Below are positions 36,184-45,087 of a stretch of DNA of 64,000 nt, piece after piece. Location of the stretch: NCBI RefSeq assembly GCF_000710615.1, contig NZ_JDTH01000008.1:20183-84182 (forward strand), in the 5' to 3' direction. The notes below the pieces were generated by a model. It was given only the letters and a program-made list of their open reading frames with translations. It had not been told where the DNA came from and ran no database searches. This DNA is from Haladaptatus cibarius D43 (GTDB lineage: Archaea > Halobacteriota > Halobacteria > Halobacteriales > Haladaptataceae). Numbering within the stretch: position 1 is the first letter of the stretch; the number at the start of each line of letters is the position of its first letter. A program made the translations under genes and the position numbers.

Positions 36184-36421
36184 GACGAGTAGTTCATCTC
36201 TATCGCTAGATCGAATTTTGCGAAGCTTCTTACGTAATCACACGCCTGTATTATTTACCAGGGAAATAATTCGGTGACTCCAACGGCGAACGTCCTCGGA
36301 TAGTGTTAAAATGGTCAGAGATGACTCTGGAAGTTTGGTTCAACCCGCAACTTGAGACAGTCGGAAACAACGATAGAACGGTATCAGAAAGAGAACAATC
36401 GTTTTTGACTACTGCAGACTG

Positions 36422-36619
36422 CTAGTCTGACTTTTGCATTTTCCGGATTCGATAGCTCTGGAATATCAGCGGAAGTCCTAAAGAGACAATAAGAATCGCT
36501 ATTAACAGAGCCTCGAGGTCTGCATTAAAGCTGTCATAGGCACCTGCATAGTATGCTCCAACCCCAGCAAGCGTGATGAGGATGCCAAGTCCAACCAAGT
36601 ATCGTGAGTTGATTTCCAT
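36422..36619 (-). CDS. Small membrane protein, two helices
   Basis: The 65 residues comprise a start MEINSRYL, a first membrane helix (VGLGILITLAGVGAYYAGAY), a short acidic loop (DSFNADLEA), a second helix (LLIAILIVSLGLPLIF) and a basic tail (QSYRIRKMQKSD). The charge pattern puts both ends in the cytosol. Function unknown. An AT-rich stretch beyond 36620 could contain its promoter. Confidence 0.6.
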   Translation of the reverse strand: MEINSRYLVGLGILITLAGVGAYYAGAYDSFNADLEALLIAILIVSLGLPLIFQSYRIRKMQKSD

Positions 36620-37196
36620 GTGTTCTAGTACAGCTTATTCGCTATATTTATTGCTTTTTTCACGAACCATACTCAAGACATTTACCGCAAGTGATGGAGG
36701 AGAACAATTCCACACGTCCCAGTCCAACAGCCAATGCAGAGGATCGCATCGGGAATCGTGGTCGCAACATAACAGAACCACGCACAGGCGGGCCTATCCC
36801 CTCAGTGTTCAGTGGGCCACACGGCATCGCTCGCCCGGCGCGTACTTGCGTTCGTAAACCAACCGTTCGAGACCATATGGAACATGCCCGAAACAGTCGC
36901 TCTCGGACATACTCACCCTTCAATTCCACGAGCAAGACCGCCGTTCGGTCGTCGCTCCGAACAGTGTCTATCCGACTACCGTTGTACATGGTAGGTATCG
37001 AAGCCGCTGTACTCGTCTTTCTCAACACGTCAAAACGCGCCGTCAAATAGAACCGAACCGCCGTGGTCGGCCTTTTCATCCGCTTATTTCATGAATCTTT
37101 CCAGTCTATCAACAACTGAGTGACTGGTCACCCCGGTAGGTAGACCATAGTAATCTTTCAAGTAATCTCGCTAAGAATATCTTAGTATAGGAATAC
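36620..37196. other. Region without a confident gene
   Basis: Open frames exist on both strands (for example 36660-37079 minus and 36691-37050 plus), but none has a recognisable domain or a convincing haloarchaeal acidic composition; both are Arg- and Pro-rich like antisense readings. The last 60 bp are AT-rich and contain TATAGGAATAC just before the start at 37197, probably the promoter of the next gene. Confidence 0.4.
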
Positions 37197-38372
37197 ATGC
37201 CGTTCACCGCTATAATTGACGGCGAGTTAACCGCACCTCATGCGGCCGAGAAGAGCGATTCAGCGGAGTGCCCTGCCTGTGGGAACCAGCTACGAATCCG
37301 GGATTCACATCAGAGAGACGATTCCTTCGTTGCGCGCCACTTCTGGCACCCGACCACACCGCCGGATGGTTGTGCTGGCGTCGGTGGAGAATCAGCAGAG
37401 CATCGGAAGATGAAGTCCATCGCCGCCTCGAAAGCCAGTTCCGTATTCGCGGGCGCAACCGTGTCCATCGAGCAGGACGTGGACGACCGACGGGCGGACG
37501 TACTCGTAGAATTTCCTCGTGAGCATAGCCGCCACGGGAAGGGACTCGCTATCGAAGTTCAGTACAAACACGACTCGAAGGATACCGAAGCTGTCGAGTC
37601 GACGTTCCATTCGAATGGCTACAGCGTACTGTGGCTAAACACGGATCACTTCAGCGACCGTGACGTGAACCTCGGCGATGGAACACTCGCGGCGTGGTGG
37701 CCGACGCAGGTTCCAGACATAGGCGAATGGTCGGGTTTTCACAACATCGTCACGTGGCTTCGGCAGGCACAGAGTCCAGCGGTCGAACGGGAAATTCCGT
37801 TCCCAGACGAGCTATTTTCCGAGGCCCATGCGTTGCTCTGGGCCGAGAATCTGTATAGACTGCATGACAAAGGGGACGGGAGATTTTCGATTTTCAGTAC
37901 GTCGCTCTTCGATAGCGGGCGAACGAAGAGCGACATCGGACTGGCTATGGATGGATCGGGTGGACCGAGTGTGTTCATCCGAAAGACTCGCCGTGGCGAT
38001 GTCGAATACGAAGCGGATCCAAATCTATTCCGACGAACTCGAAAACTACGTCGTCTCTCGAACATTCTCGAATCGTGGGATCCAGAACGACGGCAGAACT
38101 GGGCATCGAGGCAGGTTGGAGTGGAACCTAAAGATTGGGTGGACGTGTGGGAAACTACAACTGCGATGTATCGCTTGGCCCTTCTCTGCCGAGCAGATAC
38201 CGGAGAACCAGTGGTAGTCTTCGAGGACCACTACCAAGGACAGATTACGGCGATGGTGGAGCCGCAGCTAGCGTCTGCAAATATTCGGAGGGTGATTGAA
38301 GCGTGCAAACGGATTCAAGAGGTACAGAAACAACGATACAGAAACGAGAGCACCGATAGAGAGACGACGTAG
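37197..38372 (+). CDS. CoiA-like nuclease-domain protein
   Basis: The 391-residue protein has an N-terminal zinc ribbon (CPACGNQL, then RHFWHPTTPPDGC). GGESAEHRKMKSIAA follows, then RRADVLVEFP and GLAIEVQYKH. A Cys-rich finger, a (E/S)..EH..(K/M)K helix and a PD-(D/E)xK-like core with Asp and ExQ are the arrangement of competence protein CoiA-like nucleases. In bacteria CoiA acts in natural transformation, but the wider family also occurs on plasmids and viruses. The C-terminal half (HDKGDGRFSIFSTSLFDSGR onward) is not assigned. It lies just upstream of the partition locus. Confidence 0.6.
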   Translation: MPFTAIIDGELTAPHAAEKSDSAECPACGNQLRIRDSHQRDDSFVARHFWHPTTPPDGCAGVGGESAEHRKMKSIAASKASSVFAGATVSIEQDVDDRRADVLVEFPREHSRHGKGLAIEVQYKHDSKDTEAVESTFHSNGYSVLWLNTDHFSDRDVNLGDGTLAAWWPTQVPDIGEWSGFHNIVTWLRQAQSPAVEREIPFPDELFSEAHALLWAENLYRLHDKGDGRFSIFSTSLFDSGRTKSDIGLAMDGSGGPSVFIRKTRRGDVEYEADPNLFRRTRKLRRLSNILESWDPERRQNWASRQVGVEPKDWVDVWETTTAMYRLALLCRADTGEPVVVFEDHYQGQITAMVEPQLASANIRRVIEACKRIQEVQKQRYRNESTDRETT

Positions 38373-38484
38373 AACAGCGTACACCCTCTGGAGCTGCTTG
38401 AACCGATTCCGCGAACCTCATAGTATTAATAAACAGGAGGTTGTGTAGGCCAGATTTTCTCGACCTAAATTTTATCTCAATGTG

Positions 38485-38867
38485 TGTAAGTGAATCAGTG
38501 AATCCATGAGTTACTGAAATCAGGATGCTTTGAATTTGTGACAAAAAGGATTCTGTGAATCCAATAACGAAGTGACTAACGAGGTTCATTGAATCCATGA
38601 ATCAATGATTTATAGAACCAATGAATCCAAGAAGCACTGAGCCAGTGACACAGGGAAATCCAGATATTCAGAATCGAGGAATCATAGAATCAATGATTCA
38701 AAGAGCGTGGAAAATACAGAGTTAATGAATCAAAGAATCAGTGATTCCCCATAGGCAAACCAAATTTTTAGACTTCAGTAACCTAAACTGCTTAATTAGA
38801 ACTTTTAAAATCAAAAAGCACAACGAAATGTCTGACGTGGATTTATGAGTCATTGATTCAATGATTG
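38485..38867. repeat. Centromere-like repeats upstream of parA
   Basis: This non-coding AT-rich segment carries about ten copies of TGAATC(A/C) or its complement GATTCA, often as TGAATCAATGATT or GAATCAGTGATTC. Clusters lie near 38492, 38590-38620, 38680-38700, 38725-38745 and 38850-38865. One more palindromic copy (TGAATCATTGATTCA) lies after the parA operon at 40222-40236. Repeats flanking a parA operon are the usual form of a partition site and of operator sites for autoregulation. The wider gap 38373-38871 holds nothing else. Confidence 0.7.
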
Positions 38868-38871
38868 AATT

Positions 38872-39783
38872 ATGACCGAGTCACCTCGTGGATGGGGCGT
38901 CGCACCATCAACCGGCATCCCCACTATCGCCTTCGGCAATCAGAAAGGCGGGACTGGGAAAACGACGGCAACGATTAACAGTGCCGCCGCGCTGGCCACT
39001 CACGGCCACAATGTTCTTGCGATCGATATGGATCCCCAAGCGGACATGACAAAAGGACTTGGGCTAGGTCCGGGCGACGACAACGACCCGTCGAGCCCGA
39101 AGAACGACCTGCCAAACACACTCATCACCGACGACGCAAATCTCCTAGACGTTCTCGTCGACAATCCACGCACGCACGACACGAGCCTTTCGGAGATCGT
39201 AATCGAGGCCGACGAGTACGACCACCTGAACTTCGACCTGGCTCCCAGCCACAAGGACATGGGTCTCGCACGAGATTGGATGGACGATGCGAACGCCCGT
39301 CTTTCGTTGAAACTTGCCCTCGAAGAGTTGGTCGAGGATGGATACGACTATGATTTCATCCTCATCGATTGTCCCCCCGACCTCTCAGTTATGACAGACG
39401 CAGCGTTCATCGCAGCTCAGAACGTCTTTCTGGCAGCACAAACTCAAGCCACATCACGAGACGCTCTGGACGACCTCTGGGACCAGCTGGAGTCCATTGA
39501 AGACAATCAGCAGATCGAGATTGCAATCGTCGGGCTTCTAGCGAATATGTACCGTGACGATGGTCAGTCCCAAAAGTTCCTGAACGCGTTCGACGAGTCG
39601 TTCGCCTCAATGGCACCGATTTTCAAACTCCCAATGCGGGTGGCGATACAGCGCGCGTGGGACAACGGACGAGATATCTTCGAATGGGAGGACGCAAACG
39701 ACCAAGGCGTAGAGCGTGACCTCTTCCTAGAAGTCGCAGAGACGATGGAGCGAGCGTTCGACAAAGCACAGGTGGAGGCATAG
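38872..39783 (+). CDS. parA: ParA/Soj-family partition ATPase
   Basis: The 303-residue protein has the deviant Walker A GNQKGGTGKTT, with the signature lysine, then VLAIDMDPQADMTKGLG, DFILIDCPPDLSVMTD (Walker B) and FLAAQTQATSRDAL. It lacks an N-terminal helix-turn-helix, so it is the short type of ParA, which relies on a separate centromere-binding protein. It moves plasmid DNA along the nucleoid. The gene 1 bp downstream is the likely partner, and the repeats upstream are the likely site. Confidence 0.93.
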   Translation: MTESPRGWGVAPSTGIPTIAFGNQKGGTGKTTATINSAAALATHGHNVLAIDMDPQADMTKGLGLGPGDDNDPSSPKNDLPNTLITDDANLLDVLVDNPRTHDTSLSEIVIEADEYDHLNFDLAPSHKDMGLARDWMDDANARLSLKLALEELVEDGYDYDFILIDCPPDLSVMTDAAFIAAQNVFLAAQTQATSRDALDDLWDQLESIEDNQQIEIAIVGLLANMYRDDGQSQKFLNAFDESFASMAPIFKLPMRVAIQRAWDNGRDIFEWEDANDQGVERDLFLEVAETMERAFDKAQVEA

Positions 39784-39784
39784 T

Positions 39785-40222
39785 ATGCCTCGAGGAATGG
39801 ACGAGCGATTCGAGAACCCCTCCGACGAAGTAGAAGAGGAGGACGCAATCACGGACGAAGAGACCGCAGAATCGCCGTCGGAATCAGAAGAACCCCGCCG
39901 TGAAACTGCAGGAACCGAGCAACACAAGACTACCTCTACGACCGATACTGACTCGTCGACTGCCGAGCCAGAGCAAACAGACGACGAACCGTTGAATATC
40001 CGCGAGGATTGGGATTCAGCTACGATATACGTCGAACCGGAGCAGAGTGAAGACATCGAGATCACATTCACCCGCCTCAAGAAACAGCTGAAACGCGAGA
40101 ACACCACGCTGGAGAAGAACAAACACTTCTATCGCGGTGTTTTCGAAGTGGCGTTTGGTGAACATCAGGAAGAAACGAAGGAAAAGATTCGCGAACTAGC
40201 AAAGGAAGACAACGATCAATGA
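39785..40222 (+). CDS. Putative centromere-binding partner of ParA
   Basis: It starts one base after the parA stop. The first 75 residues are a disordered acidic, Ser/Thr/Glu-rich tail. The C-terminal 70 residues (VEPEQSEDIEITFTRLKKQL, KNKHFYRGVFEVAFGEHQEE) are a compact beta-helix region that could be a ribbon-helix-helix-like DNA-binding domain. I assign it as a ParB analogue from position and size only. The palindromic repeat after its stop supports a role in site recognition. Confidence 0.6.
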   Translation: MPRGMDERFENPSDEVEEEDAITDEETAESPSESEEPRRETAGTEQHKTTSTTDTDSSTAEPEQTDDEPLNIREDWDSATIYVEPEQSEDIEITFTRLKKQLKRENTTLEKNKHFYRGVFEVAFGEHQEETKEKIRELAKEDNDQ

Positions 40223-40397
40223 ATCATTGATTCACAGAACCACAGATATTATGAGCCTGACATCTCCATGAGATTCGCAGTATCGACTCTCCATTACTCC
40301 TTTGGAAGTCAGGATTAATTGTCACCCATATATTATTGAGTTAATAGCGGCTTCGCTGCTTTCTTCTGAATATCGGTGGCTCGAAATCCCAGAGGGT

Positions 40398-40519
40398 CAC
40401 CCCTATCGATTTGTTGTGTGAAAAACCACCAAGACGTATAGAGACACCTCTATCGACTTGTTCATATCAATGAGGGAGCTGGGGTCACCGACAACGCCCA
40501 CACCCCTATCGATTTGTTC
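40398..40519 (+). repeat. Origin iterons, left group
   Basis: Three direct copies of a 19-bp element, consensus CACCYCTATCGAYTTGTTC, lie at 40398-40416, 40445-40463 and 40501-40519. They sit downstream of the orc1 gene, on the side of the parA operon. They match the six copies on the other side of orc1, and together they define the likely replication origin. Confidence 0.8.
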
Positions 40520-40529
40520 GAGAAACACG

Positions 40530-41867
40530 TTACTGTCTGAGCTGTGCGTTCACGATGGTGCGGAGTTCGTCATCGTGGACGTCATCTAGGCGCGAATCTT
40601 CCCGAAGCGTCTCGATGATGGTTTCCGGGTTTTCACCAAACGTGAACTCAAGATAGCTGCCCGAGTGTGGCCCTTGGCTCTTCCGTTCTGTCTCAACCAA
40701 CGAATACGTCGTGAGTTCCTTCATCTTATTCACGTACGTCTCCTGGTGGTACTGATCCGAACTAAGGGTACCTGTTAGGTACTGATATACTCGGTACCCG
40801 GTCGGGCTTTTCGCTGCACCAGTTCCGGTTTCACGTGCCACAGCCGCAGTCGCGAAAAGACAGAGCTTCTTCTGCGTGCTAATCCCACGAGTTACCTCTA
40901 ACACGCGGTTTTTCTCAACCTTATCTTGAGCTTCTCGAACGTGCTCCTCACGGACTTTGTCCGCGCCTGTTCTTTCTGCAATCGATCCCGCTGTTCGCAT
41001 CAGATCGATCGCCTTCCGTGCGTCCCCATTGGTTTGTGCGGCGAATGCTGCTGCGAGCGGGATGACATCATCACTGAGTGCATCCTCGTGGAAAGCATCT
41101 TCTCGGGCCTGGAGAATTTCCCGGAGTTGATTGGCGTCGTAGTCGCTGAAGTGGACATCTTCAGGAGTAAACGAACTGAGAGCACGGCTACCGACGCTCT
41201 CCATCATCTTCGTATCGTTAGTAATGGCGGTTACGGAGACCTGAGCATTGATCTCATCGGTGCTTCCAGCACGAGAGAGCTGATAGAGAAGGCGGGAGAA
41301 AGCTGGCTCATCCTTATCGCGACGACCGACAAGCATATCGAGTTCATCGAGGATGAACACGACGGTATCGTAGTGTTCGTTGATGAGACGATAGAGTTCG
41401 CGCCATTTTTTCTTGTTTGGAATGCCGTGTTCGGGAACGTCGACAGTCGTTCCGATGTCGTTCGCCACCTTTCGGACAAGTTCATAGACGGTTGCACCGA
41501 GGGTACCTACATTCTGGCAGTTCATCTGGATGACGCCAAACCGAATATCGCGACTTTCGCAAAGTTCGACGATGTTTTGACAGACGGCGTTAATGATCAG
41601 AGATTTCCCGGTTCCAGACGGTCCATAGAGGAGGAGATTCGGTGGCCGCTCGTTACTAATCGCGACGCGAAGATGCTGAGTAATATCGGTGAGCTGTGTA
41701 TCACGACCGACGATCCGTTCCTCATCGACGATCTCGTTCGGTTCAAGCAGAGAACGGTTCTTGATGAGACTCGCTGTTTCCTCCTGTTCGAGGATGAGAT
41801 CTTTAATCGAACCCGTGGACTTGGGGGTTCCCTCGGAACCAGGATTCGGTGGCATGCCGGATTCCAC
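40530..41867 (-). CDS. orc1: Orc1/Cdc6 family replication initiator
   Basis: The 445-residue protein has Walker A GPSGTGKS, Walker B VVFILDELDML, sensor 1 TAITND and a C-terminal winged helix (YRVYQYLTGTLSSDQYHQET, VNKMKELTTYSLVETERKSQ). This is the archaeal initiator that binds origin repeats and loads MCM. Plasmid-encoded copies usually serve only the adjacent origin, and here identical 19-bp iterons flank the gene on both sides. The start at 41867 gives a short disordered N-terminus (MESGMPPNPGSEG). Confidence 0.95.
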   Translation of the reverse strand: MESGMPPNPGSEGTPKSTGSIKDLILEQEETASLIKNRSLLEPNEIVDEERIVGRDTQLTDITQHLRVAISNERPPNLLLYGPSGTGKSLIINAVCQNIVELCESRDIRFGVIQMNCQNVGTLGATVYELVRKVANDIGTTVDVPEHGIPNKKKWRELYRLINEHYDTVVFILDELDMLVGRRDKDEPAFSRLLYQLSRAGSTDEINAQVSVTAITNDTKMMESVGSRALSSFTPEDVHFSDYDANQLREILQAREDAFHEDALSDDVIPLAAAFAAQTNGDARKAIDLMRTAGSIAERTGADKVREEHVREAQDKVEKNRVLEVTRGISTQKKLCLFATAAVARETGTGAAKSPTGYRVYQYLTGTLSSDQYHQETYVNKMKELTTYSLVETERKSQGPHSGSYLEFTFGENPETIIETLREDSRLDDVHDDELRTIVNAQLRQ

Positions 41868-41888
41868 TCTATCAGGATACTAAAAGAT

Positions 41889-42552
41889 TCCCCTGTCGAT
41901 TTCTTTTCTATAAGTATGGCGTTCAGAGGTAGGGTTTGAGAGGGTTAGACCGTTATCTACCTTGACCTCCGACGATTTGTTAGGAAGTTCTCGTCTGGAC
42001 AGATTCACGAGAAGTTCAGCACACCCTCTCACCTCTATCGATTTGTTCTAACCACAAAGGAGGGGAGGGTGGCAGAATTTTCGAACGGATTACTATCGCA
42101 TCTACGCCACGATTAACGCAGAGCTGAGAACCGTCGTCTCTATTCTCTTTTTCTTCTTTCTAGTACTAGCTTATAGCTAGCTAGAAGAACGCACCTCTAT
42201 CGATTTGTTCTATACGCCTGTTGTCTGCCGAATTTGGTAGTGTTGCAGTTGATAAATACGGCGACAATCGAAGGCCGATTTCTGGTGTGCTTTCCTCTCG
42301 TGGATTCCCAGTGATCTACTCCCTTCCCACGCCCTTTTTCGCCAGAACAAATCGATAGGGGTGTGGGTGTGGTTTTTGGGCTACCGTCACGATATATCCG
42401 TCTACCATGTCTGGAGAGTTGCTATTCTCGATTTCGGCATTTTCTCTTTATCGGTTCTCTCGTATCCATCCATGGATTCCTCCCCGATGAACAAATCGAT
42501 AGAGGTGACTCTCTGTCTGCAGGTGGTTTCGGTGAACAAGTCGATAGGGGTG
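41889..42552. repeat. Origin iterons, right group, with orientation switch
   Basis: Plus-strand copies of the 19-bp iteron lie at 42030-42048 and 42192-42210, and a weak one near 41889. Inverted copies lie at 42345-42363, 42489-42507 and 42534-42552. The direct and inverted sets face each other across an AT-containing region of about 135 bp (42211-42344), a good candidate for the unwinding site. No gene is credible in 41940-42563. A CTAGCTAGCTAG-like palindrome around 42168-42185 is also present. Confidence 0.8.
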
Positions 42553-42563
42553 CGTCTTTCCAG

Positions 42564-42887
42564 CTACTCGTCCGGATTAACTAGTCCTTTGTATTTTGAT
42601 TTGACACACTCTCCCTCTCGCCACTGCCAGTAGTAGTAGCGATTGTCGTTGATCTCTTTGATCGTGATCGTCGCTTTCGAAGGGACGTCATCGGGAAGGT
42701 CGTCGGGGCGGTCTTCGATCTCATCTTCGTCGTTTTCTTCTGTGAGGCGGGCTTCACGTTCCTGGTACTCGGCGAGTTCCTCAGCATAACGCGCAACATG
42801 CCGGAGCCTATCAGACGAATAGTCGTTGAGTGTGTTGATGAGGTTGGTGGGAAGTTCCGATGGCGACGTCGGTGGTTCGTAAGACAT
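42564..42887 (-). CDS. Small haloarchaeal protein (DUF6788-like)
   Basis: ATG 42887 (MSYEPPTSPSELPTNLINTL) is preferred to a start nine codons upstream, which would overlap an inverted repeat. The 107-residue protein has a helical N-half (SSDRLRHVARYAEELAEYQE), an acidic linker and a C-terminal strand pair (ATITIKEINDNRYYYWQWRE, CVKSKYKGLV). The pattern of a Tyr/Trp-rich strand followed by G..K.KY is what I associate with DUF6788, function unknown. Site A of the TTAACCAACA inverted repeats lies 15 bp upstream, in operator position. Confidence 0.6.
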   Translation of the reverse strand: MSYEPPTSPSELPTNLINTLNDYSSDRLRHVARYAEELAEYQEREARLTEENDEDEIEDRPDDLPDDVPSKATITIKEINDNRYYYWQWREGECVKSKYKGLVNPDE

Positions 42888-42901
42888 GGGCCCAGTCTGT
42901 A

Positions 42902-42942
42902 TTAACCAACACAAACGCTAGATGCATATCCCTGTTGGTTAA
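42902..42942. repeat. TTAACCAACA inverted pair, site A
   Basis: TTAACCAACA at 42902-42911 and its complement TGTTGGTTAA at 42933-42942 are separated by 21 bp. The arms are perfect over 10 bp. The site begins 15 bp upstream of the start of the small gene at 42887, where an operator or core promoter would lie. Confidence 0.75.
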
Positions 42943-43044
42943 ACTCGTAACCCACAATTCTCAATCGTACTTCAGTAGCTGTAACACAAAACGCGGTTGA
43001 CGATCACCCGAGTAACCGGGCGAAGGTGGTGAGCCGAACTGTAG

Positions 43045-43086
43045 TTAACCAACAAAATCTGAGAAACTTGCTTGTCTGTTGGTTAA
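43045..43086. repeat. TTAACCAACA inverted pair, site B
   Basis: Arms at 43045-43054 and 43077-43086, 22 bp apart, are identical to site A over 10 bp each. It lies between the small gene at 42564-42887 and the membrane protein at 43407-43577, with no gene starting immediately beside it. Nothing else is evident in 42943-43406. Confidence 0.75.
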
Positions 43087-43406
43087 ATCCATTTCTGCCT
43101 ACTTTATTCGTGCTGAACTAACCGCGGAGTAGCGCGTACACATCAACATAGGGCAGCGAGGCAGTGAGGGCACAATAGCCGGGCCCTGATGGGCGAAAAC
43201 AAAGAGAAAGACCGGCAACTGCTCGAAGTCTTGGACAGATACCTGTAGCCCCACTTCGGACCCAGTAGTCCGATATCTAACCGCGAGAAGGCCGCGCCCC
43301 CGGCAGAACCCCGGGCGCGGTAGTTCTTTATTGGACCACGTTACCGCCGTTGATGTCGTGGTGATCGATACAGATTCAAGATCGATAGAGCCTTCTTGAA
43401 TTGGGC

Positions 43407-43577
43407 TTATGCCCAGTCTGCCGGAACTGGGACCTTCAGGCCGGAAAGGCCTGCTGCGATTATGCCCAAAATCCAGAAGTTGCCGGTGTATATCGCAACA
43501 GCGAGTATCACCGTCAAGAGCAACCACTTCGGGTTGCGTAAATGCTCCAGAGCGATGTTAGATATATTTTCAGACAT
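43407..43577 (-). CDS. Small membrane protein, 56 residues
   Basis: The frame starts MSENISNIALEHLRNPKWLL, continues LTVILAVAIYTGNFWILGII and ends AAGLSGLKVPVPADWA before TAA. Two membrane helices with a short NFW turn and a soluble N-terminus are clear. ATATATC follows the start within the coding region, so no obvious promoter can be fixed. Larger open frames on both strands here lack protein character. Confidence 0.55.
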   Translation of the reverse strand: MSENISNIALEHLRNPKWLLLTVILAVAIYTGNFWILGIIAAGLSGLKVPVPADWA

Positions 43578-44209
43578 TGTTCTAAGATTCTGTTCTGCGG
43601 GTCTCGGTCAGAGAGAGGAGATATCGTCATTGACCCGTGGGTGAATATTATCGGATGGGTATTTCAGTTTTCTCAAGACAATTCAGCCGAGAAGGACGTT
43701 GATCTGCGTCGACATTCTGCAGTACGGGCCAAGGTTTTGATTAGTTCGAGAACTGGTCGGTCTGTACTTACTGACTCAATTAGCTCACGTTAAGTGTCGA
43801 ACCGACGGCCAATACGCGCTCTCTCTGACGCAACGGATTTTTACGCTGTTTGGTTCACGTTCACCCAACGAACCGGTTCCTGAACTCCTTCACAGTCGAA
43901 CTTTCCGACGCCAGTACCGAATTCCGAGACAGGGTTTCTCATTGATGCTGGTGGCTATCTGACTGCTTGGTTCGTCATGAATTGAGCGGTCAGCTCAACT
44001 ACCACACGAGGAACCACATCGAAAATAACCACGGACAGCCGATTCAAGCGTTCCACGATTGAACGCCAGCTAAGGCTTTAGAACCAGACAGTGCCTAGAC
44101 TTCGCTCCGTTCTAGCAGTATAAATCGCGGTGTTCTATCGTATCGACTCGTATCTGTGAAAAGAGGCTACCACTCCTGACAAAAGAAAGCTAATAATATT
44201 TTAATAACA
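43578..44209. other. Region without a confident gene
   Basis: Only short broken frames occur. One plus-strand segment around 43990-44060 reads as protein-like (QLNYHTRNHIENNHGQPIQA) and could be a transposon or gene remnant, but I cannot name it. The segment 44120-44215 is AT-rich. Confidence 0.35.
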
Positions 44210-44933
44210 TTAGGGGTCGAATGGATACAAAATTAACGCCAACCCTGACCGGGATAGACAATAGTTCTCCCACACGCGGTGGGTCTGTCCAGCTTGGAAG
44301 AATCGATCGATACGGTCGGTGATTGCGGTTCCGTTCGCGGTGAGCCAGCTTCGCTGTTCCACTGTCAACGTCTCCTCTTGGACAGCGAGCAGGCGTCCAA
44401 AGGCGTCTTCGGCGTACTCGTGGTACTTTGCCATGAAATCCGAGGCGGGAACGCACAGGTGGTTGTCCGCGATGTGGGCCTGAATCTCGCCCTGCTGTTT
44501 TCCATACCCATCCGCACGAGCAAGGAACTTTCGTGAGGCGGCGACGAGCGTGTTTCGGTGTGAGTAGTCATGGAACCGCGACTGGATCAAGCCATGTTTG
44601 AAACTGCTGGCTCGCTCTCGATTCACCAATCAACGTGACGAGGTCATCAATCCAGCTTTTGATGGTACTGTGCATCTGGTCGCGTCGGGATTCGAAGTCG
44701 TCGAATGATACCGCTGCAGAATCACTCGTTGCCATGCGTTCGTCCTGGGACTGGTCGATTTGGACTGCCCCGAATCCGTTAGGGGCACAAACAACAGCTG
44801 TACGTCGTCTCCTGTCCGTCTTACCGAGACGGCGACGGCCATAGAGTACGAGCAATTCGGCAGTGTCGCTCTGAAACCGAGACTGCAGCGTGTCGAGTTC
44901 CTGCACCCGGTTGACGAAGCGTGAGCGAGTCAT
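44210..44933 (-). pseudogene. Chimeric pseudogene: ATPase start joined to ArdC-like remnant
   Basis: From 44933 leftward the first 35 residues (FVNRVQELDTLQSRFQSDTA, then ELLVLYGRRRLGKT) are the N-terminus and Walker A of an archaeal-type ATPase. Right after the P-loop the sequence changes to unrelated text, and then to MATSDSAAVSFDDFESRRDQ and ASQQFQTWLDP, the start of an ArdC-like domain. In another frame (44210-44629) SRFHDYSHRNTLVAAS continues the ArdC motif, followed by a helical region. Two genes were joined by deletion and frameshifted. ArdC-type proteins are plasmid anti-restriction or ssDNA-binding proteins. No functional product is expected. Confidence 0.6.
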
Positions 44934-45087
44934 ACAACTACTTCGAGGGAGCGGTAGATAGTGCTGGCGATTATCTAAATCGTAATTTTACTAATTTCGA
45001 TTTTACTACTGTTGGCTCTTACCGACAGCGTTTCAGGCACCAAATTTCACATAGAATTATACGTTTAGGTTGTCGATTCTGCGGTAT

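Noticed and set aside
36660..37079. 139-codon minus-strand frame and the overlapping 119-codon plus-strand frame
   Set aside because: Both are rich in Arg, Ser and Pro, without domains, and overlap each other. They read like antisense frames in GC-rich DNA.
43099..43527. 142-codon minus-strand frame
   Set aside because: It has no acidic composition or domain and overlaps the more convincing small membrane protein at 43407-43577 in another frame.
43797..44130. Possible insertion-sequence remnant
   Set aside because: A short protein-like stretch and a small CTAGA hairpin are present, but there are no terminal repeats, target duplication or transposase motif that I can identify.
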